DNA of 64,000 nt. Source: Ypsolopha sequella (taxonomy: Eukaryota > Arthropoda > Insecta > Lepidoptera > Ypsolophidae). The DNA is taken from positions 24,345,045 through 24,409,044 of the forward strand of contig OW203990.1 in NCBI GenBank assembly GCA_934047225.1. Direction: 5' to 3'. The position numbers were made by a program, and so were the translations under genes. Positions 44,320 through 55,424 of this stretch are shown here, piece by piece. The first letter of the stretch is position 1. Each line of letters opens with the position of its first letter. The notes beneath the pieces are model-generated. The model was not told the DNA's origin. It was given only the letters and a program-made list of their open reading frames with translations, and did not search any database.

Positions 44320-44598
44320 CTGAAAAAGAGTTGTAATTGGACGGAAGAATTTTTTTTTTCCTTTATTTAAATTAAAGGCGAAATTTTTTATTGTCTATAT
44401 GGAATGTAAAAATATAATTTATTTACTTTCATGCTACAATAAGGTAATTAAAACGACAATAGCGGTTTTATAAGTAGCTACATTGTTTATCAGATGTTTT
44501 AATAATACATCATAACACCGCAGTTCTGCGGTGTAATTGGCCAAATTTATTATAACATTGCTAGAGAACCAATCATAAGCGATATCGGTCTGTCTTAA

Positions 44599-44958
44599 GA
44601 GCGGTTTCGCAGCCGGATTGTGAAAAACCCGCCTTTTTCAAAATAAACCCCAACAGAACACATAAATTTAAAATTCACTCAATAGTTATTCAACAAAACC
44701 TTATAATCTATGAATTGTGAATGCTGCCATAGCAAAGTTTCTATTGGTTTCTGTAAATAAGAATTTCAAAATTCTTTAAATTAAAATATTTTGATTTTCT
44801 AATATACAAAAACCAAAGGAAACTTTGCGATGGCAACATACACAATACATGTGATAAAATTTGGTTGAATATCTATTGAGTGAATTTTGAATTTAAGTGT
44901 TCTGTTGCGATTAATTAGAAAAAGTCAGGTTTTTCACAATACGGCTTCGAAACCGCTC
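44599..44958. mobile_element. piggyBac-like MITE, 360 bp, TTAA flanked
   Basis: GAGCGGTTTCG and its inverse CGAAACCGCTC are the outermost bases, with TTAA on each side (44595-44598, 44959-44962). Arms extend inward (GTGAAAAACC and inverse GGTTTTTCAC). Confidence 0.75.
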
Positions 44959-45141
44959 TTAATTTCTTAAGTCACGCCCTCTTTACTCTCTCGCTTCTGA
45001 TTGGTCTCAGGCATCTACATACATCCAATGGACTCAGGATGGTTTCATGACGAGTATCACTACAATATTATGACGAGTGTCTTTTTAGTCATAGTTTTTG
45101 ATGGTCGTAGATAAAGTATTGTGTGCAACTGAACATAATTA

Positions 45142-45254
45142 GACATTGGGACACTCGTGCAAAACTATTACGAAACTCACTTCGTTCGTTTCAATAGTTG
45201 GAGATGCCCAAAACATACTACGCGCAAATGCAAGTCTACTAGTGTCCCAATGTC
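45142..45254. mobile_element. Harbinger-like MITE, 113 bp, TTA flanked
   Basis: GACATTGGGACACT at the left is inverted as AGTGTCCCAATGTC at the right, with TTA on both sides (45139-45141, 45255-45257). It explains the spurious 81-codon ORF here. Confidence 0.65.
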
Positions 45255-45259
45255 TTAAG

Positions 45260-46080
45260 GCGAATGACCACGCTAAATAAGCAACTCGATGTGTGTCGGT
45301 ACAAATATCAACTTGAAAAGTGGCTGTTACGACAACCACTGCGTCTCCGGCTAGCGCAAAATAGGAGAAAATAATACTTTTCACATGGACGCCATGAACG
45401 GAAAAAAAATTTTGAACTTAAATTTTTTAGATCTAAAAATTTCCTATAATTTGGTGAAATAATAATTAAAATCGCTTTAGGCGTTTGGAAGGAGTAAGAG
45501 AATTCTTGTGTTAATCATGTGAAACTTTCGATGACTTTCGATTTTTTTGTCAAAACTTACAATAGAAAAACAGTTTATGAAACTTAAAATTTATTTTTGA
45601 CTCTATAATGCCTATAATATATTTTTATGAAAGTTTTTGGACCACCCGTGTGGGAGGAGTAGGCCTTCAAAGACAGGTCCAAATTGCAGTTGGCGTATTT
45701 ATGTCACAGCTGTACTTTCTAAACGACCCTTTCATCCAGGTCTCAGTCGAAGCGTAACCCCATTATGGATTTAAAAAGAAATATTCTACATCAATAATTA
45801 CATATATTTCTATCATCATAACTTACACTCATTATTAGTATACTTATCATAAACACTCAAAAAATATATTGTAAGTATATACATAATATAACTATGAAAA
45901 AAAGGGGCAGCTTTTTCTTGGATTCTAGCCAATCATCATCGTACTACGGAGGTTTCATGATTTTTTGTTTTCGGATCAATGGGGGATTTAAAAAATTATT
46001 GTATTCGGGATTTGAATATGCATAATTTACTATAAAAATTAACACAGTATTATAACGAACACTAATTCCCGCCAAATTCC
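45260..46080. other. Spacer; partial duplicate of the E31/relic flank
   Basis: Mostly unannotated AT-rich DNA. The part after 45935 is homologous to the flank at 46530-46680 (TTTGAATATGCATAATTTAC / TTGAAAATATGTAATTTAC). Confidence 0.45.
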
Positions 46081-46117
46081 CCATGACGTAAACTATCGCT
46101 ATACAAACATTTTCAAT

Positions 46118-46356
46118 TTAAAGTTTAACGTATTCCCCGGAAGGAGTGAGAATGTATTGTGGCGGTTTGTGCTTGTGATTCTCGTCAATACACAGTACTT
46201 TTCCACCTTCATCCAATTTCACTCGTGCTTTACATCCAGAATCCTTCTTGGAGCAGTAGTAATTATTGGTGTTTCTCATTTGTGAGTATGTGTATTTATT
46301 TATCATTAGCAAGTTTTTCCCACGTTGTGTTGGTATATACTTGCATGTGTAAGATT
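46118..46356 (-). CDS. mod(mdg4): E31: alternative terminal exon, subfamily VII
   Basis: TTCATTACAG then AA-TCT-TAC gives ESYTCKYIPTQRGKNLLM. The 79-residue tail has YTYSQMRNTNNYYC, C35, C42, H61 and H63 (HKHKPP), and ends EYVKL-TAA. E33 is its intact sister; the decayed copy at 46710 lies immediately upstream. A conserved extra Cys (C5) opens the tail. Confidence 0.88.
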
Positions 46357-46709
46357 CTGTAATGAACAAGTATGTTTTTTAATTATATTTAAATATAATT
46401 TTAATTTGTTTCCTTTATACCTATTACAAAATTACATTTATAGCGAAACTCATTTTACATAATAACTATACAAATCCTTGCGAGAGGTTCTGTTCTATGC
46501 TTTCAAAATAAAGGTAGGTACCTATACATTTTCAGCGCGTTGTGAGGTTTTTTTTTTTTAATTGTTTTTGGGGAAAATTGATCTGAATCATATTGGGGAG
46601 TTATAAAATATTGTAAATGTCTTGAAAATATGTAATTTACTGCAAAATGGGAACACAGTATACAAAGAGCACTAATCATTTGATTTATACTACAAAAGCT
46701 TTTTTGAAC

Positions 46710-46945
46710 ATAAATTTTAACGTAATCCCCAGAAGGAGTGACAATGTATTGTGGCGGTTTATGAGTGTGATTCTCATCAATACACTTTACTTTTCCACTT
46801 TCATTCAACTTCACTCGTGCTTTATAACCGGTATTCGAGCAGTAGTTATTATTGGGGTTTCTCATTTGTGAGTACGTGTATGCATTTACTATTAACAAAT
46901 GTTTCCCACGTTGTGTTAGTATGAACATGCGTGTATTATCAGAGT
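46710..46945 (-). pseudogene. Decayed subfamily VII FLYWCH exon
   Basis: Homologous to E31 and E33 over its length, but three things are broken. The acceptor CAG reads CAC, with no AG nearby. Two residues and the second Cys ligand are lost (NYCSNTGYKARV for YYCSK..SGCKARV). The normal stop codon is TAT, so the frame runs on about 68 codons to 46503. The His pair (HTHKPP) is intact. Confidence 0.8.
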
Positions 46946-47190
46946 GCATTACAAACCAGGAATCGATCAGAATAGTAGTTTATGAAACTGGCACATAAAT
47001 TATTCATAATAAATAATTTATTAAAACACCAGTGTCAGTGTAATAGTATACATGAGTGTTTTATACCTAGTTATGGGTAGTTTCATACACTACTTTATCT
47101 ACACTCATGCAATAGACCTAGGTCTGACCTACCTACTTGCAGGAGTGGAGATAAATTTTAAGATTCTGAAATGGACAAGCATGCTTACAG

Positions 47191-47450
47191 CAGTGGCGTG
47201 CACAGAACTTTTTGCTGGAAAAGCAAACAATTGGTCGAGAACAACAATAAAAAAATATGAAAAAATTTAAATATCACTTTAAAAAAAAAATGTTTGTATA
47301 GGAAATTTTCACTCTAGGGTAGACATTGTCTACCCAGGCGTCATACAAATTTTTTTTTCAAAGTGATATTTAAATTTTTTCATATTTTTTTTATTGTTGT
47401 TCTTGACCAATTACTTGCTTTTCCAGCAAAAATTTCTGTGCACGCCACTG
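47191..47450. mobile_element. hAT-like MITE, 260 bp, with 8-bp target duplication
   Basis: CAGTGGCGTGCACAG and its inverse CTGTGCACGCCACTG are the ends; GCTTACAG flanks on both sides (47183-47190, 47451-47458). Nearly the whole element is a palindrome. A half copy lies at 54570-54724. Confidence 0.8.
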
Positions 47451-47779
47451 GCTTACAGCACAAAGAATATTTAAAATTGGATTTACAAAATTTTTATTCG
47501 TTTGCTTTGTAGCTATTACAAGATTATATTACATACATTGAGAGCGGAACTCCAAAGTGTAGAATAACCTCAACATTAAACAAAACAAATACATAGATTA
47601 TCTAACATTAGCTCCCTTCTTAACATTTCTTAAGTACTTTTTGAGTGGTAACTCCGTCAAGTTGTCAATCTGATTTAAAAGACAAGATTATAAAAATAAT
47701 TACATAATTATTTATAACAATGATATAAATCCGTACGAGAGGCTGAGTTATACCTTTGTTTTCCAAATAAAGGTACATG

Positions 47780-48021
47780 TTACATTTTAACATATTCTCC
47801 AGAACTTGTTACAAAATACTTTGGAGGAAGATGGCAATGACTTGTGTCTGCTTTCTTAATGCCACCGCTTTTATCTAGTTTCACAAAAGCCCCACACTTT
47901 TTAGATTTTCTTTTAGAACAATAATAATCGTTTTGGACACTATTAATCTTAGAATAAGTATGTCCATTCAACATTAAAACAAAACCGCCACGGTCAGAAG
48001 GAACGAACTTCATGTCTAGTC
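47780..48021 (-). CDS. mod(mdg4): E32: alternative terminal exon, subfamily VIII (His-Cys-His)
   Basis: TTTTTTCAG then GA-CTA-GAC gives GLDMKFVPSDRGGFVLMLNG. The 80-residue tail has HTYSKINSVQNDYYC, C35, C43, then H62-C63-H64 (SHCHLPP), placing a Cys between the His ligands. It ends EYVKM-TAA. E34-E36 are near-identical sisters, separated from it by the subfamily VII exon E33. Confidence 0.88.
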
Positions 48022-49480
48022 CTGAAAAAAGAGAAAATTTTTTCCCTCACAAACCTGTCTAAAGGTGCGTATTGACTTCGTGCGGCTGCTACGCTTGAAC
48101 ACGTGAATCGTGTTTTGATTGGCTGGTTTTCAGTGAATCTTGTTCTGATTGGCTGGTTTTCAGTAAGGCAGCCAATCAGAATAGGAGTGTTCGAGTGTGG
48201 CAGCCATGCGAAATCGATATTGCGTGTACAGCTCATCTCCTCTAGCAGGTGCACCGGGTGCAGATACTGGAGAAGGTGAGCAAATCAGGGCTGATAGGGT
48301 TAGCCTCAGTTAAAACCGACACAATTATCAGAAACAAATTTGAATAATATTGCAATTTTTTAGAACGAAGTTCCTTATTGCACGTTATACTCCAGACGCT
48401 TGGCGAATGAGGTCTAAGCCGAAAAAACTGTAACATTTCGATCGTTACGTTTTTATCGTATCGCTTTCGTGCAATTCTTTATTGCTTAAGAAGTTATCTG
48501 GTTTCATAGGTTTGGGGTGGGTTGAGCGACGCGAGTATCGAAAATAACTTCGCTCTAACGGGTGTCCCTTGATACCCCTCGACTTTTTAATTGAATTTAT
48601 ATTTATTTTGAAAAAGCTTAAATTTCGCCATAAGGAAAAACAAAAACTTCACAGAAGGCTTTCTATTTTTTTTTAAGCCGTACTTAGAATATTCAGTTAT
48701 ATCGTTACGGACGTACCTCAATAAACGGAACACGTCATTAATATATGAAAAGATATTCTTAGGTATTAACGTTACCTAGATATTTGAAGAAAAAGTGGCC
48801 AAAAGGTTAAGAGATGTATTAAAATTGTATATACATACATACCCAAAACTTTATACAACATTGGTGAGGGCGGTTTCTTTTGTTTTTGACTTCGTATTTA
48901 AAGGGTTGCTCTCAATTAAATTAAATATACCCCTGTCTGTAATCTTTGGCTACTTAAAACGTTTTTACGCATAGAAAAGATTTAGATCATATTCGGGTGT
49001 TTGAAATATTGTAAGCAATAAAATGCGTAATTTGCTACAAAAAGGAAACACGGTGTGCAAAGCACTATTAACTTTCCACGTAATGTAAATGTCTTTTTAT
49101 TTGTTTATTATTTGTTTTCAAAATAATACAAACAATTAAAAATAAAATTAAAATATTTGGTACATTTCAAAATTACTCAGGCGGAAACAAAAGGTCAAAG
49201 ACTGCATTTAGCTATTAAGCATGCAGATTAATAGCAGCCGATTTTCAGTCTAAGCCAAACATCTCGGTACAAAATAAATTGGAACCCAGTTAAAAAAATA
49301 TTAAATCACAAATAAGTTAAAATCAAAAGTAAATTATTCTAATTTAGTTTACATAGACACTCATATACCATAATAAGATAATGAAAAAAATACAGAATTA
49401 GGTAGGGATCCCAAGATTCAAAGACTGCTTTGAGAGCAGCCATCTTTTACATTTTGTTCGGAAGGTAACGAAAGACTTAA

Positions 49481-49899
49481 GGGGCTGCACAATGCTAAAA
49501 TTCAGTCCTGCTCTAACGCTTTTGTTTTTTAACTGTCTATCCTGCTCTAATCAGATGCCGCGCACACAAATCTTCAGTTATTTTGAAATCACGGCTACAT
49601 TCGGACAGTAACTATAATTTCTTTATGTAATAAAGATGTTTTTTTCTAGTAAGTATCAGCGTGTGTTGGTTTCGTTTCAATCTGTTTTGAAATACGGAAA
49701 CTGAATCGCTTTTTTCGTGAAATTCATGCTTTTTTAAAAGTATTATAATAAAAAGAAGATTGAAAGTATGTTTATTTATGAAGTGTAATTAATAATTGTC
49801 GTGAGTCAAAAAACACGCCATATTTTTTTCAAACTTTTACCATCTACATTGACGGGACTGAATCCAATGCAAAACTGGTGTTTAGCATTGTGGAGCCCC
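49481..49899. mobile_element. piggyBac-like MITE, ~420 bp, TTAA flanked, copy 1
   Basis: GGGGCTGCACAATGCTAAA and its inverse TTTAGCATTGTGGAGCCCC, with TTAA at 49477-49480 and 49900-49903. A second, inverted copy is at 54744-55150. The plus- and minus-strand ORFs across its right end are not genes. Confidence 0.75.
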
Positions 49900-50159
49900 T
49901 TAAGAGACAAGTGGGGGTATGACGTTCCAGCATTTAGACGCTGCGATCTTAAAGCAATCCTTGGTGCATTTAAGTTGAATGTTTTTGGATAAAAAGCGTA
50001 GATCTTCATACGCTAGTCAATAATTTTAATTTGTTGTATAAATACAGAGGACTTTGGTTTTAAACAAATTAAACAAAAGCATGCAAGTTTTAGTGTCCTC
50101 GTAAACATTCAAGTTTTAGTGTCTCGGTAGTTTAAGGTCTACAAGCAAGCATTTTGAAC

Positions 50160-50398
50160 TTAAAGTTTAACGTAGTTCCCGGAAGGAGTGACAATGTATT
50201 GTGGCGGTTTGTGAGTGTGATTCTCATCAATATACTTTACTTTTCCACTTTCATCCAACTTCACTCGTGCTTTACATCCGGAATAATTCTTCGAGCAGTA
50301 GTAATTATTGCTGTTTCTCATTTGTGAGTATGTGTAGTCATTTACCATTAGCAAATTTTTCCCACGTTGTGTTGGTATGTACTTGCACGTGTAAGATT
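50160..50398 (-). CDS. mod(mdg4): E33: alternative terminal exon, subfamily VII
   Basis: GTCCATTTCAG then AA-TCT-TAC gives ESYTCKYIPTQRGKNLLM, identical to E31 up to this point. The finger has SQMRNSNNYYC, C35, C42, H61 and H63 (HTHKPP), and ends NYVKL. 79 residues. It lies between E32 and E34 of subfamily VIII, evidence that VII+VIII were copied as a block. Its 3' flank carries a piggyBac-like MITE. Confidence 0.88.
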
Positions 50399-50949
50399 CT
50401 GAAATGGACAAGCGTGTTTACCGCACAAAAAAACATTTTAAATTGCATTTATATGTAAATAACAGTTTGCTATGTAGCTATTACAGGATTACATTGGAAG
50501 CGGAACTCCGAAGAGTAGAATTACCTCAAAACTAAACAAATAGGTACGTATCATTTCAACATTAGCAGTCTACCATTCCGTGAAGTTTTAAAGCTGAAAA
50601 CTTTTCAAATTATTTACTAAACAATATTATAAAACTAATAATATATAATAACGATACAAACACACAAAATAGATACAACCAGAAGGCCGACTCGACGACG
50701 AAGCGAAAACAGACGCACACATGCATAAACGCGTACGTATGATGATCTCAGCAGAATTTCGTATCGGCATTCGACCGACTTCATCCGAGACCGTCGTCGT
50801 ACGTACGCGTCTTTGTGTGCGTGCGCCTGTTTTCGCTAGTTATGCGGAGTTTCGCTGTTTTCGCTAGTTAATCCTTCTATAAGAGGTTATTTTGTGACAA
50901 ACGTATGAAAGAGGTTCAGTTCTATCTATATTTTCCAAATTAAAAGTAG

Positions 50950-51191
50950 TTACATTTTAACATATTTTCCAGAACTTGTTATGAAATACTTTGGAGGAGG
51001 ATGGCAATGACTTGTATCCGCATTCTTAATGCAACCGCTTTTATCTAGTTTCACAAAAGCCCCACATTTTTTAGATAATTTTTTAGAGCAATAATAATCA
51101 TTTTGGACACTATTAATCTTGGAATAAGTATATCCATTCAACATTAAAACAAAACCGCCACGGCCAGTAGGAACGAACTTCATGTCTTGTC
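50950..51191 (-). CDS. mod(mdg4): E34: alternative terminal exon, subfamily VIII (His-Cys-His)
   Basis: CTTTTTTTCAG then GA-CAA-GAC gives GQDMKFVPTGRGGFVLMLNG. The 80-residue tail has YTYSKINSVQNDYYC, C35, C43 and SHCHPPP at 62-64, and ends KYVKM-TAA. Only scattered residues differ from E32, E35 and E36. The intron side carries a duplicated block (TTTCGTTACATCGATAGGCAC) also seen upstream of E35 and, modified, E36. Confidence 0.88.
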
Positions 51192-51415
51192 CTGAAAAAA
51201 AGATATATTTTTACACCTATCACGATTGCTCTAAGCTCGGTTTAAACCGACACTTTGATTTGCAAGTTCAGAAACAAATTTAAAATATTGTGCCATTTCT
51301 TATTAAGACTGTGACAAGGATATTTCGTTACATCGATAGGCACAAACCTCCACAAACGAAACGCGTCTTTCATTTTGTCATATATTTAGTAAATATATAT
51401 TTACTTAATTATTTT

Positions 51416-51600
51416 ATAGCACACCGTGCGTAAAATGACCACTTTTCGGCATTTTCTGCACTTGTACTATAAAAAATTATACGAAACTCGAGCGAGAAAC
51501 TTTTTCTCGACTCGTGTGATTGCAGCACTCGCCTTCGGCACGTGCCGCAAACTCACACTCGTCAGAAAACGTTTCATCGCTCTCGTATCGTAATGTACTA
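51416..51600. repeat. 'tagcacaccgtgcg' repeat, long copy
   Basis: TATAGCACACCGTGCGTAAAATG to TCGTATCGTAATGTACTA; same ends as 20884-20973 with about 90 more internal bases. Confidence 0.6.
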
Positions 51601-51807
51601 ATTTACCCAAAATTTTATATAGACTTACAATTAGGCATTGGTGAAGGCTGTTTCATTTGTTTTTGACTTCGTATTCAGGAAGTTGCTCAATCTTAATAAA
51701 ATTAAGCAGGGATATGCTATCTGTAATATTTCACTTATTTAAATAACTAATACTTACAGCCTACCAATACGTCAAGTTCTTAAGCAAAAGTTATTTCAAT
51801 AATTTAA

Positions 51808-52200
51808 TAGTAGTTTATGCTACAAGGGCGCAAAGGAATAAATTACGAGGACGATTTAAAACACGAGCATAGCGAGTGTTTTAAACGTAACCGAGTAATT
51901 TATTGCTTTTACGCCCGTGTATCATACTACATTTTTCAATGCATAGTGTGAGGAAATGAAAACAAATGTAATCTTGTGAATTTTAAATTATAATTGGCTC
52001 AAAAGGACTGTATCCAGAGCCGTTAAACAGTGGAAAAAAAGTATAACGTCTATGGTACACAGGAAAGGCTGCAGGTTAGCCAAAAATTGTAAACAAATTA
52101 AAAAAATTAATAATAATAAAGCCCTAGGGCAAAATAATCGACTTTTTGTTCGGTTTGGATGCATAAAAAGTGGGCCTTTACGAGCACATGCATTGAAAAA
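51808..52200. mobile_element. Hairpin MITE family H, copy D
   Basis: TAGTAGTTTATGCTACAAGGGCG ... GAGCACATGCATTGAAAAA. It lies between E34 and E35 and is absent from the equivalent E35-E36 spacer, so it came after that duplication. Confidence 0.75.
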
Positions 52201-52307
52201 TAATTAAAAAGACAACATTATACAACTTATGTTTTTTTAATAACGATACAAATTCATGCGCGGGGTTCAGTTCTACATATTATGTTTTGCAAATAAAGGT
52301 ACATATG

Positions 52308-52549
52308 TTACACTTTAAAATATGTTCCAGAACTTGTTACGAAATACCTTGGAGGAGAATGGCAATGACTTGTATCCGCATTCTTAATGCAACCGCCTTT
52401 ATCTAGTTTCACAAAAGCCCCACACTTTGCAGCTCTTTTTTTAGAACAATAATAATCATTTTGGACACTATTAATCTTAGAATAAGTATATCCATTCAAC
52501 ATTAAAACAAAACCGCCACGGCCAGTAGGAACGAACTTCATGTCTTGTC
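52308..52549 (-). CDS. mod(mdg4): E35: alternative terminal exon, subfamily VIII (His-Cys-His)
   Basis: TTTTTTCAG then GA-CAA-GAC gives GQDMKFVPTGRGGFVLMLNG. C35, C43, SHCHSPP; between the Cys ligands it reads KKRAAK, and it ends TYFKV, where sisters have YVKM or YVKI. 80 residues. The flank on the E34 side carries a hairpin MITE that E36 lacks. Confidence 0.88.
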
Positions 52550-53150
52550 CTGAAAAAATATATATTTTTTTATACCTATCATATTGGTGATCGATTGCTC
52601 TAAGCTCGGTTTAAACGGACACTTTTATTTGCAAGTTAAGAAACAAATTTAAAATATTGTGCCATTTCTTATGAAAACCGTGATAAGGATATTTCGTTAC
52701 ATCGATAGGCACAAACCTCCACAAACGGAACGCGTCATTAATTTTATCATAAGATAAAATTGTTAGAAATGTAAACGGAACGCAACCATCGTCAGTCTCT
52801 TTCTTACTTTTTGACGTCTCTCTTTTGCGCTGTCAACTGCCATAAAGTATTATTATGTTACCTATTTGTTTAAAGAAGGATTGGCCTAAAAAGTCAAGAG
52901 TTATTCTCGTATTTAAATTTTGTTTCATTAAAAATATATATGTACCCAAAATTTTATACGACTTACAATTAGCCATTGTTAAGGCTGTTTCATTCAGCCT
53001 ACCAATACGTTATTATCTTAAGCAAAAGTTATTTCAATAATTTAAATAATTAAAAAGAAAACATTATAAACCTTATTTTATTTTAATAACGATATAAAGC
53101 CATGCGCGAGGTTCAGTTTTACATATATTTTCCAAACAAGGGTACATACG

Positions 53151-53392
53151 TTAGATTTTAACATATTTTCGAGAACTTGTTATGAAATACCTTGGAGGAG
53201 GATGGCAATGACTTGTATCCGCATTCTTAATGCAACCGCTTTTATCTAGTTTCACAAAAGCCCCACACTTTTCAGCTTTTTTTTTAGAGCAATAATAATC
53301 GTTTTGGACACTATTAATCTTAGAATAAGTATGTCCATTCAACATTAAAACATAACCGCCACGACCAGTAGGAACGAATTCCATGCCTTGTC
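53151..53392 (-). CDS. mod(mdg4): E36: alternative terminal exon, subfamily VIII (His-Cys-His)
   Basis: TTTTTTTTCAG then GA-CAA-GGC gives GQGMEFVPTGRGGYVLMLNG. C35, C43, SHCHPPP; it reads KKKAEKC between the Cys ligands and ends SSRKYVKI, with Arg where the others have a Gly. 80 residues, TAA stop. First of the three adjacent copies in transcription order. Confidence 0.88.
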
Positions 53393-54569
53393 CTGAAAAA
53401 AAAACAATGATATTTTTTGGATTGCACTAAGCTCGGTTAATTCTAACATTTTATTTGCAAGAAACAAAATTAAAATAAATTGCTATTTTTTAAATCAAAT
53501 ATATATCAATTTTTAAAAAGCCCAAATTAAGCCAATAGGAAAAACAAAATGAAACAAAAACCTTACGGAAAGCTTTTCAATATGTTTGTATCAGGTTGGC
53601 TTGGACGCGTATCCGATATTTTAACTGCCAAGAATATTTAGATATATCGATAGGCACAACATACTTTCACAAACTTCAAAGGGTGCAGGCAAAGAGCAGG
53701 GAATGCCCATCTGAGTACATGTCGAGAAAAACGCATTTTATAATTGAAATATAAGCATCTTTTAAATGAGACTTGAAAGATTACATAACATACATTAATG
53801 AATACTTACTATGAAACATATTTTCTAATTGTTTCACTAATTTGTTAACTCATAAAATAAAATAAAAATAAAAAATGAGTTCAAAAACTAAAACCCGACT
53901 ACTGTAATATCACGAAACAAGAAAATACACTTATCTCCAATTGTTATGTACAAACCATTCAAAACTTATAGTCTATAAAATAAACAACTTACACGTAATA
54001 AATATTCATAGTGATGTTCAGACGATCGCCGTGGTCATATGCCACTTTGCCCTAAAGCTAAATTAGGCATTCTATGGGTGAGGGCTGTTTAATTTATTTT
54101 TGACTTCATATACATTTATCTGTCTTCAATTATCTAAATGGCTCTAACTGTTGAACGAATAACTCTTGGCTTATTCGTCCAAGCTCTACCTATTTTAAAA
54201 ACAGCAGGTTAGCCGTCTTTACCTGTAACTTAATGTTAGTGTGGCGATATTTTAGGTGTATCATAGGCAGATGACAATGAACCATACTTTACTGCTACTT
54301 TTGGCCACTTAACTTTATAATTATTATGAACAAAAAAAAACGCCGCTTATTCAAATCAAATATTTTATTTATTAATAAGTGGGTACAAGCAGGGATTGAA
54401 AACAGTACCGATAACCCATTAATTAACCTAAATTAATAGCGGTAGCCCTTATGGAACCTTTTTGAATTCTGTGCAATTATTCCAGTTTTCCTGTTTTGGT
54501 ACCAATATAAAAGACGATTTAGTGTGTGGCGGTTATTAGAGAGGTAAACGAGGGGGTAAAAAAAGAAAG

Positions 54570-54724
54570 TTTGAATTAGAAATTTTCACTCTAGGGTAGA
54601 CATTGTCTACCCTGGCGTCATAATTTTTTTTTTTCAAAGTGATATTGAAATTTTTTCATCTTTTTTATTGTTTTCTTGACCAATTGCTTGCTTTTCCAGC
54701 AAAAAGTTCTGTGCACGCCACTGT
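54570..54724. mobile_element. Half copy of the hAT-like MITE
   Basis: TCACTCTAGGGTAGACATTGTCTACCC ... TTCTGTGCACGCCACTG matches the right half of 47191-47450, including its terminal 15 bases. Confidence 0.7.
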
Positions 54725-54743
54725 ATCTGAATGCGTACCTTAA

Positions 54744-55150
54744 GTACCTCCACAATCAGTTTTGCATTGGATTCAGTTCCGTCAAAGGAATGGCAAATTT
54801 TTTTAAAAATTATGACGTGTTTTTTAACTCAAGACAATTATTAATTACACTTTACAAATAAACATACTTTAAACATATTTTAATTATAATACTTTAAAAA
54901 AAGCATGAATTTCACGAAAAAAGCTATTCAGTTTCTATATTTCAAAACCGATTGCAACGAAACCAACACACGCAGATACTAACTTGAAAAAAACATCTTT
55001 ATAACATAAAGACATCATAGTTAATGTTCTAATGCAGCTGCGATTTAAAAATAACTTAAGTTTTGCGTGCGCGGCATCTGATTACAGTATAACTGCAGTT
55101 AAAAAACAAAAGCTTTAGAGCAGGACTGAGTTTTAGCATTGTACAGCCCC
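54744..55150. mobile_element. piggyBac-like MITE, copy 2 (inverted)
   Basis: Inverse of 49481-49899: it ends GTTTTAGCATTGTACAGCCCC followed by TTAA at 55151-55154. The other end reads TTAA at 54740-54743, then GTACCTCCACAATCAG, a damaged TIR. Confidence 0.65.
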
Positions 55151-55185
55151 TTAACTTATTCTTTACATTATTAATCCAAACCTAT

Positions 55186-55424
55186 TTATATTTTCATATA
55201 TTGTCCTGATGATGTTATTATATAATTGGGGGGTAGGTGACAATGTTTTGTGTCTGCTTTGTCAATTTTTCCGTCCTCTGTTAACTTCAGTCTTGCTTTG
55301 CACTTTGATGACGCAGATTGAGAACAATAGTACAAATTGCCTTTATTGTTCTTCGAATACGTGTATTTGTTTAACATCAGCAAATACCCACCCCGAGGTG
55401 TCGGGACGAATTGTATATCAGTTC
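55186..55424 (-). CDS. mod(mdg4): E37: alternative terminal exon, subfamily VIII relative
   Basis: ATTTACAG then GA-ACT-GAT gives GTDIQFVPTPRGGYLLMLNK. The 79-residue tail has YTYSKNNKGNLYYC, C34, C42 and KHCHLPP (H61-C62-H63), so it shares the His-Cys-His motif with E32 and E34-E36. The rest has diverged (CKARLKLTEDGKID), making it an old outgroup of that subfamily. Ends QYMKI-TAG. Confidence 0.88.

Noticed and set aside
45139..45384. An 81-codon minus-strand ORF with a hydrophobic start.
   Set aside because: Half of it is a TTA-flanked MITE; no splice or family evidence.
45935..45975. GTACTACGGAGGTTTCATGA looks like the EPPKY/HNH end of a cassette.
   Set aside because: Only about 20 bases match, and the same surroundings align with the non-coding flank at 46530-46680. 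It is a duplicated spacer, not a relic exon.
49801..50009. Overlapping ORFs on both strands.
   Set aside because: They cover the right end of the TTAA-flanked MITE and are not conserved in the copy at 54744.
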